In this document: positions 41,774 to 49,991 of the stretch, one piece after another | How the letters are laid out: the number at the start of each line of letters is the position of its first letter | How positions within the stretch are numbered: position 1 is the stretch's first letter | From: DAOMFB01 sp963801475 | GTDB lineage: Bacteria; Acidobacteriota; Thermoanaerobaculia; UBA5066 | Direction: 5' to 3' | Assembly (NCBI GenBank): GCA_963801475.1 | Contig: CAWDEX010000001.1 | Span: 1,426,001-1,490,000 of the forward strand | DNA: 64,000 nucleotides | Position numbers and translations under genes: made by a program | Notes under the pieces: generated by a model | Told to the model about the DNA's origin: nothing | The model's input: only the letters and a program-made list of their open reading frames with translations | The model's database searches: none

Positions 41774-42091
41774 TTACGTACGGCGGTCGCGGAGAACCCG
41801 GGCAAGTAGAAGGCCGAGCGCCGTGCCGAGGGACACGCCGAGAACGACCTTGTCAGCCACCGCGCCGTACAGCATGCCGACTGCAATACCAAGCGGAAGC
41901 CACTGGAAGGCAACTACCGAGGACTCTCGGATGTACGTACCCGCCACAAGAAGAGCTACGCCGGAGATCAGAATACCTATGACGGCGAAGAGCTCGCCCG
42001 TATGGCGGATATCGTCTGCAACCGATAAGAAGCCCGCGACCGCCGATACGACGAGAACGGAGCCGAGTGCAATGTAGACGCGAGGGCTCAT
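41774..42091 (-). CDS. Small multi-pass membrane protein (cassette gene)
   Basis: A 105-residue protein with three or four hydrophobic segments: VYIALGSVLVVSAVAGFLSV, LFAVIGILISGVALLVAGTY, LPLGIAVGMLYGAVADKVVL and a short final segment ending in Arg-rich RVLRDRRT. I recognise no family. It sits between attC sites A and B; its start codon is 18 bases from the GTTAGGC core of site B. Small membrane proteins are frequent cassette cargo; no function can be inferred. Confidence 0.7.
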   Translation of the reverse strand: MSPRVYIALGSVLVVSAVAGFLSVADDIRHTGELFAVIGILISGVALLVAGTYIRESSVVAFQWLPLGIAVGMLYGAVADKVVLGVSLGTALGLLLARVLRDRRT

Positions 42092-42109
42092 GGTGAAAGG
42101 GCCGCTCTA

Positions 42110-42183
42110 GCCTAACGCTCAAGCTCAGCCGACGTGACGGCCGGAGGCAGTCACCGTCGGCTTGAGCGCCTGGTTGGTTAGCA
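42110..42183 (-). repeat. attC site B (74 bp, classical 59-be type)
   Basis: On the minus strand it begins TGCTAAC, continues with GCGCTCAAGCCGACGG, an unpaired centre, the complementary CGTCGGCTGAGCTTGAGC, and ends GTTAGGC. The long inverted arms GCTCAAGC/GCTTGAGC with one unmatched base are the textbook layout. It is unrelated in sequence to the 60-bp sites. Confidence 0.85.
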
Positions 42184-42214
42184 CCTCACGCCTTCTTCCA
42201 GAGTGACTCCCGGC

Positions 42215-42775
42215 TCACGTCCGGGCACGGCCCTTTGACTTCGGAGCTCTGGACCGGAGATTCTCCGCGAGCGCGGCCTGGATCAGGGCCTTGAACGCAT
42301 CAGCATCGAGCACCTCTCCCTCCCTGATGTCGATGGCGCGACGCGTGTTCCCATCGAGACTGGAGTTGAAGAGCCCCCGAAGGTCCGCCAAGACGGCACC
42401 CCGGGCGAAGGTCAGCTTGACCACCTGTTTGTAGGCCTCTCCGGTGCAGACGATCCCGGCGTGGGACCATACGGGCACCCCCAGTGGGTTGCCGGGCTTG
42501 ATCCATTTGCACTCCTCCATGATGTCCGGGTCCGCCTCGTGGATAAGGCGGCGAACCTCCGCCAGGGTCTCGGCGCGCCAGCCACCCAGAGACCGGATCC
42601 GTTCGTCCATGAGATGAGAGTCCGCCATCGCGGTTGCGCGCTCCGTTTCCGCGCCGATCTTGGCCTTCGCGGCTGCCTTCGGCGGAGACTTGGTCCCGGC
42701 GGCCGGCTTGAGTGACTTGCTCGCGCGCGATGTGCCCTCGGCCTTTGGCTCACTTCTCTTTGGTTTCTTCGCCAC
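42215..42775 (-). CDS. DUF1801 domain protein with basic N-terminal tail (cassette gene)
   Basis: The 186-residue protein has a Lys/Ala/Pro-rich tail (residues 1-45) and then a DUF1801-type domain: LGGWRAETLAEVRRLIHEADPD, EECKWIKPGNPLGVPVWSHAG and a final VLDADAFKALIQAAL. DUF1801 proteins are small and of uncertain function. The start is a GTG at 42775 with TTGGAG about 10 bases before it; it follows the core of attC C by 26 bases. Site B lies 32 bases after its stop. Confidence 0.8.
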   Translation of the reverse strand: MAKKPKRSEPKAEGTSRASKSLKPAAGTKSPPKAAAKAKIGAETERATAMADSHLMDERIRSLGGWRAETLAEVRRLIHEADPDIMEECKWIKPGNPLGVPVWSHAGIVCTGEAYKQVVKLTFARGAVLADLRGLFNSSLDGNTRRAIDIREGEVLDADAFKALIQAALAENLRSRAPKSKGRART

Positions 42776-42800
42776 GGTTCATTCTCCAACTTGTTGTCAT

Positions 42801-42860
42801 GCGCAACGATGTCGCGTTAAGCGTCGAGCGTAGCGAGTCTGCGGCAACACGGAGTCAGGC
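42801..42860 (-). repeat. attC site C (60 bp)
   Basis: On the minus strand it runs GCCTGAC to GTTGCGC with a hairpin GCCGCAGACTCGCTACGCTC that is a variant of the common family. The stop codon of the upstream cassette gene (42855-42857) lies inside the first core, a typical compact cassette junction. Confidence 0.75.
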
Positions 42861-43439
42861 AGTAGCCGGTTCGAACAGGTGCCAGGCTCGTGAGCGCCAG
42901 ACGAAGAGATTCCGCGTGAGGAGATGGTCGCCCGAGGGCCAAAGCCTGCCAACAGATTCACGAATGGCCCGGAGGCCCTCGGGCGACTCGGACCCTGTAA
43001 AGACGACGACGTCTCGTGAAGGGACTGCTACGACAAGGTCGCCTGGAACGTCTGTGCATTGCCGCTCCCACAGGTCATCAAGCAGCAGGAGGCTGGATTC
43101 GAGATTGCCGCCCGCAGTGAGGATGTACGCCGGATGATTGCCGTGCCGCTCGATCCGGGGTAGGCGCCGCCGGAGATTCTCGACGGACAGCGAGCGGAGT
43201 GATGTGCGGAGAAGACGCAGGGTTGAGAGGTGACGCTCGAGCACAATTTCGAAATGATGCGGGCGGTCGAATGCATAAAGAAGGCAGAGGCCGGTAAGAA
43301 ATGGATCCGAAAGCGGCATGTCGCCTGGAGAGAGGACCGTGACTGGCGATGGGTCGGACAGCGGAATGACTTGCTTGACGAGGGGCAAGATGAGCTCCGC
43401 TTCGGCACTGGGGGGACGGCGAAGAGCAAGAGGAGCCAT
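42855..43439 (-). CDS. DUF1444-like cytoplasmic protein (cassette gene)
   Basis: The 194-residue soluble protein has its best-conserved part at residues about 110-175: YILTAGGNLESSLLLLDDLW then DLVVAVPSRDVVVFTGSESP. This pattern resembles the C-terminal half of DUF1444 proteins; the N-terminal half is not convincingly related. There is no signal peptide or membrane segment. The stop is inside attC C, and the start lies 14 bases from attC D. Confidence 0.65.
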   Translation of the reverse strand: MAPLALRRPPSAEAELILPLVKQVIPLSDPSPVTVLSPGDMPLSDPFLTGLCLLYAFDRPHHFEIVLERHLSTLRLLRTSLRSLSVENLRRRLPRIERHGNHPAYILTAGGNLESSLLLLDDLWERQCTDVPGDLVVAVPSRDVVVFTGSESPEGLRAIRESVGRLWPSGDHLLTRNLFVWRSRAWHLFEPATA

Positions 43440-43453
43440 CTCTGCTGCCTAAT

Positions 43454-43513
43454 GCCTAACGATATCTTGATCAGCGGCGAGCGGAGCGAGACCGCTGCAA
43501 AGCGGGATTAGAC
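43454..43513 (-). repeat. attC site D (60 bp)
   Basis: On the minus strand it runs from GTCTAAT to GTTAGGC and contains the family hairpin; on the plus strand the arm is CAGCGGCGAGCGGAGCGAG. It separates the DUF1444-like gene from the unknown gene at 43532-43933, whose stop codon is 18 bases away. Confidence 0.8.
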
Positions 43514-43531
43514 GCCCACGAATTCTTGGAA

Positions 43532-43933
43532 CTACTCAATGGGCGCGTAGAGATCGTATTCCGCAATGCCCGTATCGTGGTGAACCTCGAGAACGGTTCC
43601 CTTTGGCGCGCCGAGTTTCCGAAGCTCAGCGCGAAGAACCTCAAGGCCGCGCTCAGGAACGGCAAGATCGACATCTATTCCACACCACTCGATCGCACGC
43701 CGTCCCTGCTCATCGGGTAAGGAGAGCTGCGAGCCTCCACCACCGACCTCGCCGAGACCTTGAGATTGGAGAACGGCATGAAGGGTATCTTCGTATCGCT
43801 CGCCGCGTTCGAGGGGTTGCAGCGGCTCGGGAATCCTTACGAAGACGAATAAAGGTTTCGGGACTGGATTGGCTTCGGACTCGTGGACCTGCTGTGTGCG
43901 ACCGAGAAGGCGATTCAGGAGACGTGTGAACAT
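43532..43933 (-). CDS. Unknown 133-residue protein (cassette gene)
   Basis: I do not recognise the family. The protein opens MFTRLLNRLLGR, then has LFVFVRIPEPLQPLERGERY, a Gly-rich turn and DVDLAVPERGLEVLRAELRKLG, ending with TGIAEYDLYAPIE. The alternating pattern suggests an alpha/beta ferredoxin-like fold of about 110 residues, but this is only an impression. The ATG at 43933 lies 15 bases from the core of attC E. Confidence 0.6.
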   Translation of the reverse strand: MFTRLLNRLLGRTQQVHESEANPVPKPLFVFVRIPEPLQPLERGERYEDTLHAVLQSQGLGEVGGGGSQLSLPDEQGRRAIEWCGIDVDLAVPERGLEVLRAELRKLGAPKGTVLEVHHDTGIAEYDLYAPIE

Positions 43934-43947
43934 CTGTCTCGAAGGGC

Positions 43948-44007
43948 GTCTAATGATATCGCGGTCAGCGGCGAGCGCAGCGAGTCCGCTGCAACGCGCG
44001 TCTGGGC
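43948..44007 (-). repeat. attC site E (60 bp)
   Basis: On the minus strand it runs from GCCCAGA to ATTAGAC with the family hairpin (plus strand CAGCGGCGAGCGCAGCGAG). It is aligned base for base with sites D and the one at 59168. The core is ATT rather than GTT, so it may be less active or partly decayed. Confidence 0.75.
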
Positions 44008-44054
44008 CACGCCCGAGAAGGTAAGGAATGCCGGATGAACGCTGACGGAAGGGG

Positions 44055-44411
44055 TTACGGCGGAGCCAAGAGCGCCGGATCGAACCAGACATCGACATGG
44101 CCCGGCGCGAGAAGGAAGCGCCAGCCTGGGGCGAGCCCAAGGTAAGGAAGAACTTCGGGAAGAAGGTCGGCCAGATGGCTCACGTGATGGGGCTGAAAGA
44201 AGTCCGGGGCCTCCGAGAACTCGGTGCCGGCCCAAATGAACCAGCCGCAGGTATCGGCATCTGGGAGGTGACGAAGCCCGTTCAGGGGCGACGCCTCGGA
44301 CCGTGCGTTCCGGGCGAGCCCCACCTTCAGGTGGCTTGGAGCCTCTAGAAACCGTGCGTGATGAGCCGAACACAGCCTGCGCTGCTCAGCCCGCAGTCGT
44401 TTGATTTCCAT
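44055..44411 (-). CDS. Immunity-protein-like small protein (cassette gene)
   Basis: The 118-residue protein ends in a Trp/Phe/Pro-rich block: TCGWFIWAGTEFSEAPDFFQ, then HVSHLADLLPEVLPYLGLAPGWRFLLA and VDVWFDPALL. This reminds me of small immunity-type families (Imm33/DUF2185-like), but the match is from memory and weak. It is the first gene of array 1; its ATG at 44411 lies 8 bases from a GTTAGGC core. Confidence 0.55.
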   Translation of the reverse strand: MEIKRLRAEQRRLCSAHHARFLEAPSHLKVGLARNARSEASPLNGLRHLPDADTCGWFIWAGTEFSEAPDFFQPHHVSHLADLLPEVLPYLGLAPGWRFLLAPGHVDVWFDPALLAPP

Positions 44412-44418
44412 TCGCGTT

Positions 44419-44460
44419 GCCTAACCAGCAGTGTATGGACGATAACTGGAGTGAATAGGC
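44419..44460 (-). repeat. Cassette core site at the head of array 1
   Basis: On the minus strand a GTTAGGC core directly precedes the first cassette gene. A GCCTATT lies 42 bases away, and a CCAG/CTGG inner pair sits between them. It could be a short attC or the recombination point of a lost attI. It does not share the hairpin of the other sites. Confidence 0.45.
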
Positions 44461-44718
44461 GGAAGAAATGTCTGTGTAGCGGCTGGGAAAGCAGTGCGCC
44501 GGCCAAAGTGAAATTGTCCGGCCGGCTGCGCTTTCTGGTCGGGCGTACCGCGCAATCGCTCGGTTGATTGGCCGAGGAAGTTTCGGCCTGTCGCCGTCGG
44601 TGTCAGGCCGACGACGGGGGGGACGAACGTATCGACGGAGCTCGTGACGCAGCGCCCTCCTGCCGCGGACGGCCTTTGAGTTTCAACCATCGTCGTCCCC
44701 GCATGCTGTCGCTCCTCC
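44461..44718. other. Noncoding gap between array 1 and the OPT gene
   Basis: No convincing gene. A hairpin with 7-bp arms (GCCGGCC at 44498-44504, GGCCGGC at 44520-44526) lies downstream of the OPT transporter stop but has no T-run after it. GTCAGGCCGACG at 44602-44613 recurs twice near 59.7 kb, at the head of array 2. I see no tyrosine-recombinase motif on either strand. Confidence 0.6.
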
Positions 44719-46755
44719 TCACTCCGCCGTCGTCCTCTTCGAATCCCAGTACATGTAGGCGAGGAGGACGAGATAGAGGGCGAGGGCGAGGAGCTCGGGG
44801 CCTCTGCCGAGGGCGTAGTCGAAGCCGAAGCCGAGGGGACCGAGGTCCGTCTTCGTCTTCAGGAACTTCAGGCCGGCGGCGATGACGCCCATGATGGCGC
44901 CGCCGGCGATGAAGCCCGACGCGATGAGGGTGCCGCGGGAGTTGCGGGCCGCCGCGAGCTTCTCGTCCTTCCCGGCCGACTTCGCGACGAAGTGGGCGAT
45001 GAGGCCGCCGATGAGGAGCGGCGTGTTCAGCTCCTGCGGGATGTACATCCCGAGGGCGAAGGCCAGAGACGGGATGCCGATCATCTGCACCGTCATCGCG
45101 ACGAGGGCGCCGACCCCGTAGAGCAGCCACGGCACCGGCTCGTTCGACATCAGCGTCTTGATGACGGCGGCCATCGCGTTGGCCTGCGGGGCGACGAGGA
45201 CCTCGCTCTCGGGGTGAGCCGCGGAGGGGGCGAAGCCGTAGGCCTGGTTCAGAAGAAGAATCACGGCCCCGACCGTGAGCGACGCGACGATCGTCCCGAG
45301 GAACTTGGAGCGCTCCTGGACTGCGGGCGTCGCGCCGATCCAGTAGCCGATCTTCAGGTCCGTGATGAGTCCGCCCGCCATCGAGAGGGCCGTGCAGACG
45401 ACGCCGCCGATCAGGAGCGCGGCCAGCATCCCGGCCTTGCCGGAAAGGCCGGCCTCCAGGAGGAAGACCGACGTCAGGATGAGCGTCATGAGCGTCATCC
45501 CCGAAACGGGGTTCGTCCCGACGGTGGCGATGGCCTGCGCGGCGACGGTCGTGAAGAGGAACGAGATGACGATCACGACGGCGAGGGCGATGAGCGACTG
45601 CGGGGTTGCGCCCGGGCCGCCGCCGAGGACGCCGAAGCGGAAGAAGAGCCAGGCCCCGGCGGCCACGACGAGGATGCCGGCGAGTACGAGGCCCATCGGC
45701 ACGTCGCGGTCCGTCCGCTCGGTCGACGCCGCCGCGCCGGAGCGCTTTCCGCCGAGGAGCTCCTTGAAGCCGAGGCCGAAGGCCTTCGCAATGATTCGCC
45801 AGCTCCGGAGGATCCCCATGATGCCGGCCGCCGCGATGCCGCCGATGCCGATGTGCCTCACGTACGTCCGGAAGACGGCCTCGGCCGTCATCGAGCCGAT
45901 GAGGGTCCCCGGGGCGGCCGGCGGGACGGCGGCCTGAAGCTGCGCCCCGAAGTGGGCGACGACGGGGACGAGGAGAAACCACGAGACGAACGACCCGGCG
46001 CAGATGATGGCCGAGTAGCGCAGCCCGATGATGTAGCCGAGGCCCAGGACCGAGGCGAGGACGTCCAGCTTGAAGACGATCTTCGCCTTGTCGGCCAGCT
46101 CCCGGAGGACCGGGAGCGACCGGGAGGTGAAGACCTCGGCGAACGCCTCGAGGTGGATGATCAGGAAGTCGAAGAGGCCGCCGACGGCCGCGGCCACGGC
46201 GAGAATCTTCGCCTGCTGGCCCCCCGCCTCGCCCGCGACGAGAACCTCCGTCGTGGCCGTCGCTTCGGGGAAGGGGAGCTCTCCGTGCATCTCCTTCACG
46301 AAGTAGCGCCGGAGCGGGACGAGGAAGAGGATCCCCAGCGTCCCGCCGAGGAGGGCCACGAGAAAGAGCTTCACGAGGTTGACGTCGAGGCCGAGGATGA
46401 AGAGGGCGGGGAGGGTGAAGACCGATCCCGCCACGACGAGCCCGGACGCGGCCCCGACCGACTGGACGATGACGTTCTCGAGGATCGTGGACCGGCGCTT
46501 GAAGGCGTATCCGAGGCCCACGGCCAGGATGGAGATCGGAATCGCCGCCTCGAACACCTGTCCGACTTTCAGGCCGAGGAAGGCCGCTGCCGCGGAAAAG
46601 ACGGCGGCCATGATGAGGCCGAGGACGAGCGATCGCCCCGTGAACTCGGGCTCCGGCTTGTCTGCCGGGACGATCGGACTGTAGGACTCCCCCGGCTTCA
46701 GGGCGCGGTACGCGTTCTCGGGCAGGGTCCGGCGGGTGGTCTCCACGGAGGGCAC
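44719..46755 (-). CDS. OPT family oligopeptide transporter
   Basis: The 678-residue membrane protein has about sixteen hydrophobic segments. Conserved OPT stretches include NAYRALKPGESYSPIVP at the N-terminus, LPFPEATATTEVLVAGE near 165 and TVGTNPVSGMTLMTLI near 430. These proteins carry oligopeptides or metal-chelate compounds. The start is GTG 46755 with CGGAGG before it. It diverges from the peptidase gene and ends next to the cassette array. Confidence 0.9.
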   Translation of the reverse strand: MPSVETTRRTLPENAYRALKPGESYSPIVPADKPEPEFTGRSLVLGLIMAAVFSAAAAFLGLKVGQVFEAAIPISILAVGLGYAFKRRSTILENVIVQSVGAASGLVVAGSVFTLPALFILGLDVNLVKLFLVALLGGTLGILFLVPLRRYFVKEMHGELPFPEATATTEVLVAGEAGGQQAKILAVAAAVGGLFDFLIIHLEAFAEVFTSRSLPVLRELADKAKIVFKLDVLASVLGLGYIIGLRYSAIICAGSFVSWFLLVPVVAHFGAQLQAAVPPAAPGTLIGSMTAEAVFRTYVRHIGIGGIAAAGIMGILRSWRIIAKAFGLGFKELLGGKRSGAAASTERTDRDVPMGLVLAGILVVAAGAWLFFRFGVLGGGPGATPQSLIALAVVIVISFLFTTVAAQAIATVGTNPVSGMTLMTLILTSVFLLEAGLSGKAGMLAALLIGGVVCTALSMAGGLITDLKIGYWIGATPAVQERSKFLGTIVASLTVGAVILLLNQAYGFAPSAAHPESEVLVAPQANAMAAVIKTLMSNEPVPWLLYGVGALVAMTVQMIGIPSLAFALGMYIPQELNTPLLIGGLIAHFVAKSAGKDEKLAAARNSRGTLIASGFIAGGAIMGVIAAGLKFLKTKTDLGPLGFGFDYALGRGPELLALALYLVLLAYMYWDSKRTTAE

Positions 46756-46853
46756 CTCCGAATGGTTTCTTGATGGCGGGCAGAGGCAGCTTACGGGCGC
46801 CCTTCCGCGAACGCAAGGAACGGGGAAGGGCGATACTTCGCCGGGAGGCGCCT

Positions 46854-48194
46854 ATGCTGACAGGTCTCGACCACCACGTCGCCCAGGCCGTCATCGGCAT
46901 CGACACGCTCTGGGGGGGCGACGTCCTGAACCCCTCCGGCACCGGCCGGTTCATCGCCGACAGCTGGTTCTCGGACGAGAGCCTCCCTCTCGCGTACGTT
47001 CATCCGGCCGCCGCGCGGCTTCGCGAAACGGGGGGAGTCACGGCGAAAGAGCCCGAGAAGTCGTCGGTGGACTCCTACCTCGCGGAGGTCGGCGTGAAGG
47101 CGTCGATCGGCGTCGTCTCGGCGGAAGGAAGGAAGATCGGCGGCCTTCGCGGCGCGTACCTCTCGGGACTCGCCCTCTGCTTCGACGTGATGTGGGACCT
47201 GGCGATGGAGCTGCTGGGGCGCGGAGAGCCGGTCCCGTACGACCGTTGCGTGCACGCCATGACGGCGCGTCCCCCCGAGCCGTCGCGTCCCGAAGAGAAG
47301 CGCCGGCTCGTGGCCGACCTTCTCGCCGCTGCCGGACACCCTTCGAAGGACCGCGCCGGCCTCCTGGCCGCCGTCGACTCCTGGCGGAGCGGACGGATCG
47401 TCGAGGGAAGGGCCATCCCGGGCCTCGCGTCGAAGGTCATCGGGGAGCTGGATGCCCTGACGCGGAAGAACGTCCTGCCGCACCTTCCGGCGGAGCTCCG
47501 GGGCGTTCCTCTCGCGAACGTCTCTTTCCTCCCCATCGAAAATGCCTGGTTCTCCGGCTCGATGAACTACCTTGGCCGGGCCCGGAAGAGGGACGGCTCA
47601 CCCGAGTACGAGGCGACGTACGAGCTGAACGCGTCGCTCCAGATCTCGGTCCCGGAGTTCCACCAGCTCGTCAGCCACGAGGTCGTCCCGGGACACGTCA
47701 CGACCTTCGCGTTCCTTCAGAACTTCTGGGTGAGGCGGCGCGTCGGCTTCGAAGCCACCGTCCTGACGATGAACACTCGCTACGCCGCCCTCGCGGAAGG
47801 GATCGCCAACAACGCCCTCCTGATGGCGTACGGCGTGACGGACCTCTCGGAGATCCCCGACAGGGACCTCGTCATCGGCCTTCTCCTCGCCCTTCTCCAG
47901 GACGACGCGAAGAACCAGTCGTCGTACCTGACGTGGCACGAGAGGAAGCCGCAGGCGGACGTCGCGGCGGTTCTGCGAAACGACTTTCTCGTCTCGCCCG
48001 AACGGGCCGACAAGCTGTCGGGCGCGTGGGGGCGCCATCCGCTCCTCGGTCGGATGTACCTGCCGGCCTACCGGTTCGGAACGGAAAGGGTCGCGGCGCT
48101 CCGGAAGAAGCACCCGCCGGAGAAGATCCTGCCCGTCCTCTACGGAGCGGCCGGCGTCGTCGACGCCGTCACCGTGGACTCGGCGCTGACATGA
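46854..48194 (+). CDS. DUF885-type metallopeptidase-like protein
   Basis: The 446-residue protein contains HEVVPGH (about residue 281), the HExxxGH-like motif of DUF885 zinc proteins. The following GFEATVLTMNTRYAALAEGI segment holds a Glu that could be the third metal ligand. It is shorter than most DUF885 members (about 550-600) and has no signal peptide, suggesting a cytoplasmic enzyme. GGGAGG precedes the ATG at 46854. The substrate is unknown. Confidence 0.75.
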   Translation: MLTGLDHHVAQAVIGIDTLWGGDVLNPSGTGRFIADSWFSDESLPLAYVHPAAARLRETGGVTAKEPEKSSVDSYLAEVGVKASIGVVSAEGRKIGGLRGAYLSGLALCFDVMWDLAMELLGRGEPVPYDRCVHAMTARPPEPSRPEEKRRLVADLLAAAGHPSKDRAGLLAAVDSWRSGRIVEGRAIPGLASKVIGELDALTRKNVLPHLPAELRGVPLANVSFLPIENAWFSGSMNYLGRARKRDGSPEYEATYELNASLQISVPEFHQLVSHEVVPGHVTTFAFLQNFWVRRRVGFEATVLTMNTRYAALAEGIANNALLMAYGVTDLSEIPDRDLVIGLLLALLQDDAKNQSSYLTWHERKPQADVAAVLRNDFLVSPERADKLSGAWGRHPLLGRMYLPAYRFGTERVAALRKKHPPEKILPVLYGAAGVVDAVTVDSALT

Positions 48195-48721
48195 CTGCCG
48201 TGAGGCTCCTCGTGACGGAGGTTCCGTCGCCGCCAGGAACGATCGTCCTTGCGCGCCGGGGAGAGGCGCTCTGCGCCCTCTGCTTCATGGAGCACTGGAC
48301 CTCGATGGTCGGGGAGCTGATGCGGCGTTTCGGACCGCTCGAATTCCAGAAGGACCCGGACGGGGGCGAGCCGGGCCGGTCGCTGCGCAGGTATTTCGAA
48401 GGAGACCTCGAGGCGCTCGAAGGCGTCGCGGTCGACACGGCCGGAACGCCGTTCCAGGAGCGGGTCTGGTCGCGTCTGAGGAGAATTCCCGCGGGTCGGA
48501 CCCTCTCGTACGCCGGGCTGGCGAGGGCGATCGGCCGTCCCTCCGCCGTGCGGGCGGTCGCGGGGGCTAACGGACGAAACCCCGTGTCACTCGTGATTCC
48601 GTGTCACCGCGTCATCGCGTCGGACGGCGGCCTGGGGGGCTACGGCGGAGGCCTCGCGCGCAAGCGCTGGCTTCTCGCTCACGAGGGGGCGAGGCCGGCG
48701 GAAAGAGAGCTGTGGGGGTGA
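48191..48721 (+). CDS. ogt: Methylated-DNA--protein-cysteine methyltransferase
   Basis: The 176-residue suicide repair protein removes alkyl groups from O6-alkylguanine. The acceptor-site motif IPCHRVIASDGGLGGYGGG is at about 130-150, with the active Cys in PCHRV, and GTPFQERVWSRLRRIPAGRT leads the DNA-binding domain. The N-terminal half is the usual ribonuclease-H-like domain. Its ATG overlaps the preceding stop by four bases. There is no Ada-type extension. Confidence 0.92.
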   Translation: MTAVRLLVTEVPSPPGTIVLARRGEALCALCFMEHWTSMVGELMRRFGPLEFQKDPDGGEPGRSLRRYFEGDLEALEGVAVDTAGTPFQERVWSRLRRIPAGRTLSYAGLARAIGRPSAVRAVAGANGRNPVSLVIPCHRVIASDGGLGGYGGGLARKRWLLAHEGARPAERELWG

Positions 48722-48723
48722 CC

Positions 48724-49929
48724 ATGAACACGAAGGTGACGAGGACGATGATTCTGGGAGGCGGCTTCGGGGGGATCGCCACCGCGAACACGCTGCGCGG
48801 GCTCCTGCCTCCGGAGCACGAGATCCTCGTCTTCGAGAAAGAAGCGACGTTTCACGTCGGAGCGGGAAAGACGTGGCTCATGCTGGGGGAGCGGACCCCG
48901 GAGCAGATCTCGCAGCCGGTGGCGAAGTTGCTCGCGCGCGGCGTCAGACTGGTGCCGGGAATCGTGCGGGGGCTGGATCCGGCCCGGAACGCCGTCGTCA
49001 CCGACCGAGGGGAGGAGCGCGGGGAGTTTCTGGTCGTCGCGCTCGGAGCCGACCTCGACTGGGCCGCCGTGCCCGGCCTTTCAGAGGCCGCTCACACCTT
49101 CTACTCGCTTGAGGGAGCCGTGCGGCTCAGGACAGCTCTCGAGGGCTTCGCCGGGGGCGACATCGCGATCCTGATACCGAAGGTCCCCTTCAAGTGTCCC
49201 CCCGCGCCTTACGAGGCCGCGATGCTCGCCCGCCACCGTCTGTCGGCGCGCGGCCTCGAGGAGAAGGCGCGCATTTCCATTTACACCGTCGAGGGAGCCC
49301 CGATGTCGACGGCCGGACCGGAGATGGGAGAGCTCATCCGGCAGGAGCTTTCGCAGCGCGGGATTTCGTTCCATCCCGGGAAGACGACCGTCCGGGTCGA
49401 GGCCGGATCCCGGCTCATTCACTTCCAGGACGGGACCGACGCACGTTACGACCTTCTCATCGCGATCCCTCCGCACGTAGCGCCGAGGATCATTCGGGAG
49501 GCGAGCCTCGTCGGGCCGTCGGGCTGGATTCCGGCGGATCCGCTCACGCTGAAGGTGACGGGCACCCCGGGAGCGGGCGACGTCTACGCGGTCGGAGACG
49601 TCACGACCGTCCCCCTGCCGGGCCGCTTCAAGCCCGATGTGCCGCTGTCGCTTCCGAAGGCGGGGGTCTTCGCCGAGGCGCAGGGTCGGGTCGTGGCGCA
49701 CCAGATTGCCGCCCGCGTGCTCGGGACGGCGACGGCCGAGACGTTCGACGGAAAGGGATTCTGCTATCTGGAAGTGGGCGGCGGACGCGCCATGAGGGCC
49801 GAAGGCTCCTTCTTCGAGAGGCCGCACCCGGTGATGCAGAGGCGGACTCCCGACGAGGCGCAGCTCCGCGACAAGCACGACTGGGTCGCGCGCCAGCTTC
49901 GTCCGCACGACGGGGAGAGCCGGACCTGA
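48724..49929 (+). CDS. FAD-dependent oxidoreductase, sulfide:quinone reductase-like
   Basis: The 401-residue flavoprotein has an N-terminal FAD motif (ILGGGFGGIATANTLRGL), IPKVPFKCPPAPYEA near 160, and a second FAD contact at GDVYAVGDVTTVPLPGRFKP near 290. The Cys in PFKCPP fits one of the SQR/FCSD redox Cys positions, but the usual partner Cys residues are not obvious. It may therefore act on a sulfur compound or be an NDH-2-like enzyme. A G-rich stretch (GGGGGTGACC) precedes the ATG at 48724. Confidence 0.8.
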   Translation: MNTKVTRTMILGGGFGGIATANTLRGLLPPEHEILVFEKEATFHVGAGKTWLMLGERTPEQISQPVAKLLARGVRLVPGIVRGLDPARNAVVTDRGEERGEFLVVALGADLDWAAVPGLSEAAHTFYSLEGAVRLRTALEGFAGGDIAILIPKVPFKCPPAPYEAAMLARHRLSARGLEEKARISIYTVEGAPMSTAGPEMGELIRQELSQRGISFHPGKTTVRVEAGSRLIHFQDGTDARYDLLIAIPPHVAPRIIREASLVGPSGWIPADPLTLKVTGTPGAGDVYAVGDVTTVPLPGRFKPDVPLSLPKAGVFAEAQGRVVAHQIAARVLGTATAETFDGKGFCYLEVGGGRAMRAEGSFFERPHPVMQRRTPDEAQLRDKHDWVARQLRPHDGESRT

Positions 49930-49991
49930 TTCGCCCGGCGCCTTGACGGCGGCCGGTCGCCGTCTCACGCTCACCATTGACGGAGGTGGCG

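Larger units (their letters stand above)
40448..44460 (-). mobile_element. Integron-type gene-cassette array without integrase (CALIN), array 1
   Basis: About eight small genes, all on the minus strand, are separated by palindromic attC sites placed just after each gene's stop codon. Four of the sites are exactly 60 bp and share an internal hairpin (CAGCGGCGAGCG ... CGAGTCCGCTGCA), and one is a 74-bp classical 59-base-element type. Cores on the minus strand include GTTAGCC, GTTAGGC and GTTGCGC. Genes lie close to their sites and their base composition is visibly less GC-rich than the flanks. I found no integrase-like protein on either side. The array reads from 44.46 kb toward 40.4 kb. Confidence 0.8.

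Noticed and set aside
44461..44718. Possible integrase or attI remnant next to array 1
   Set aside because: No tyrosine-recombinase box or other protein motif is visible on either strand, and no attI-like core beyond the head site. I cannot support an integrase here.
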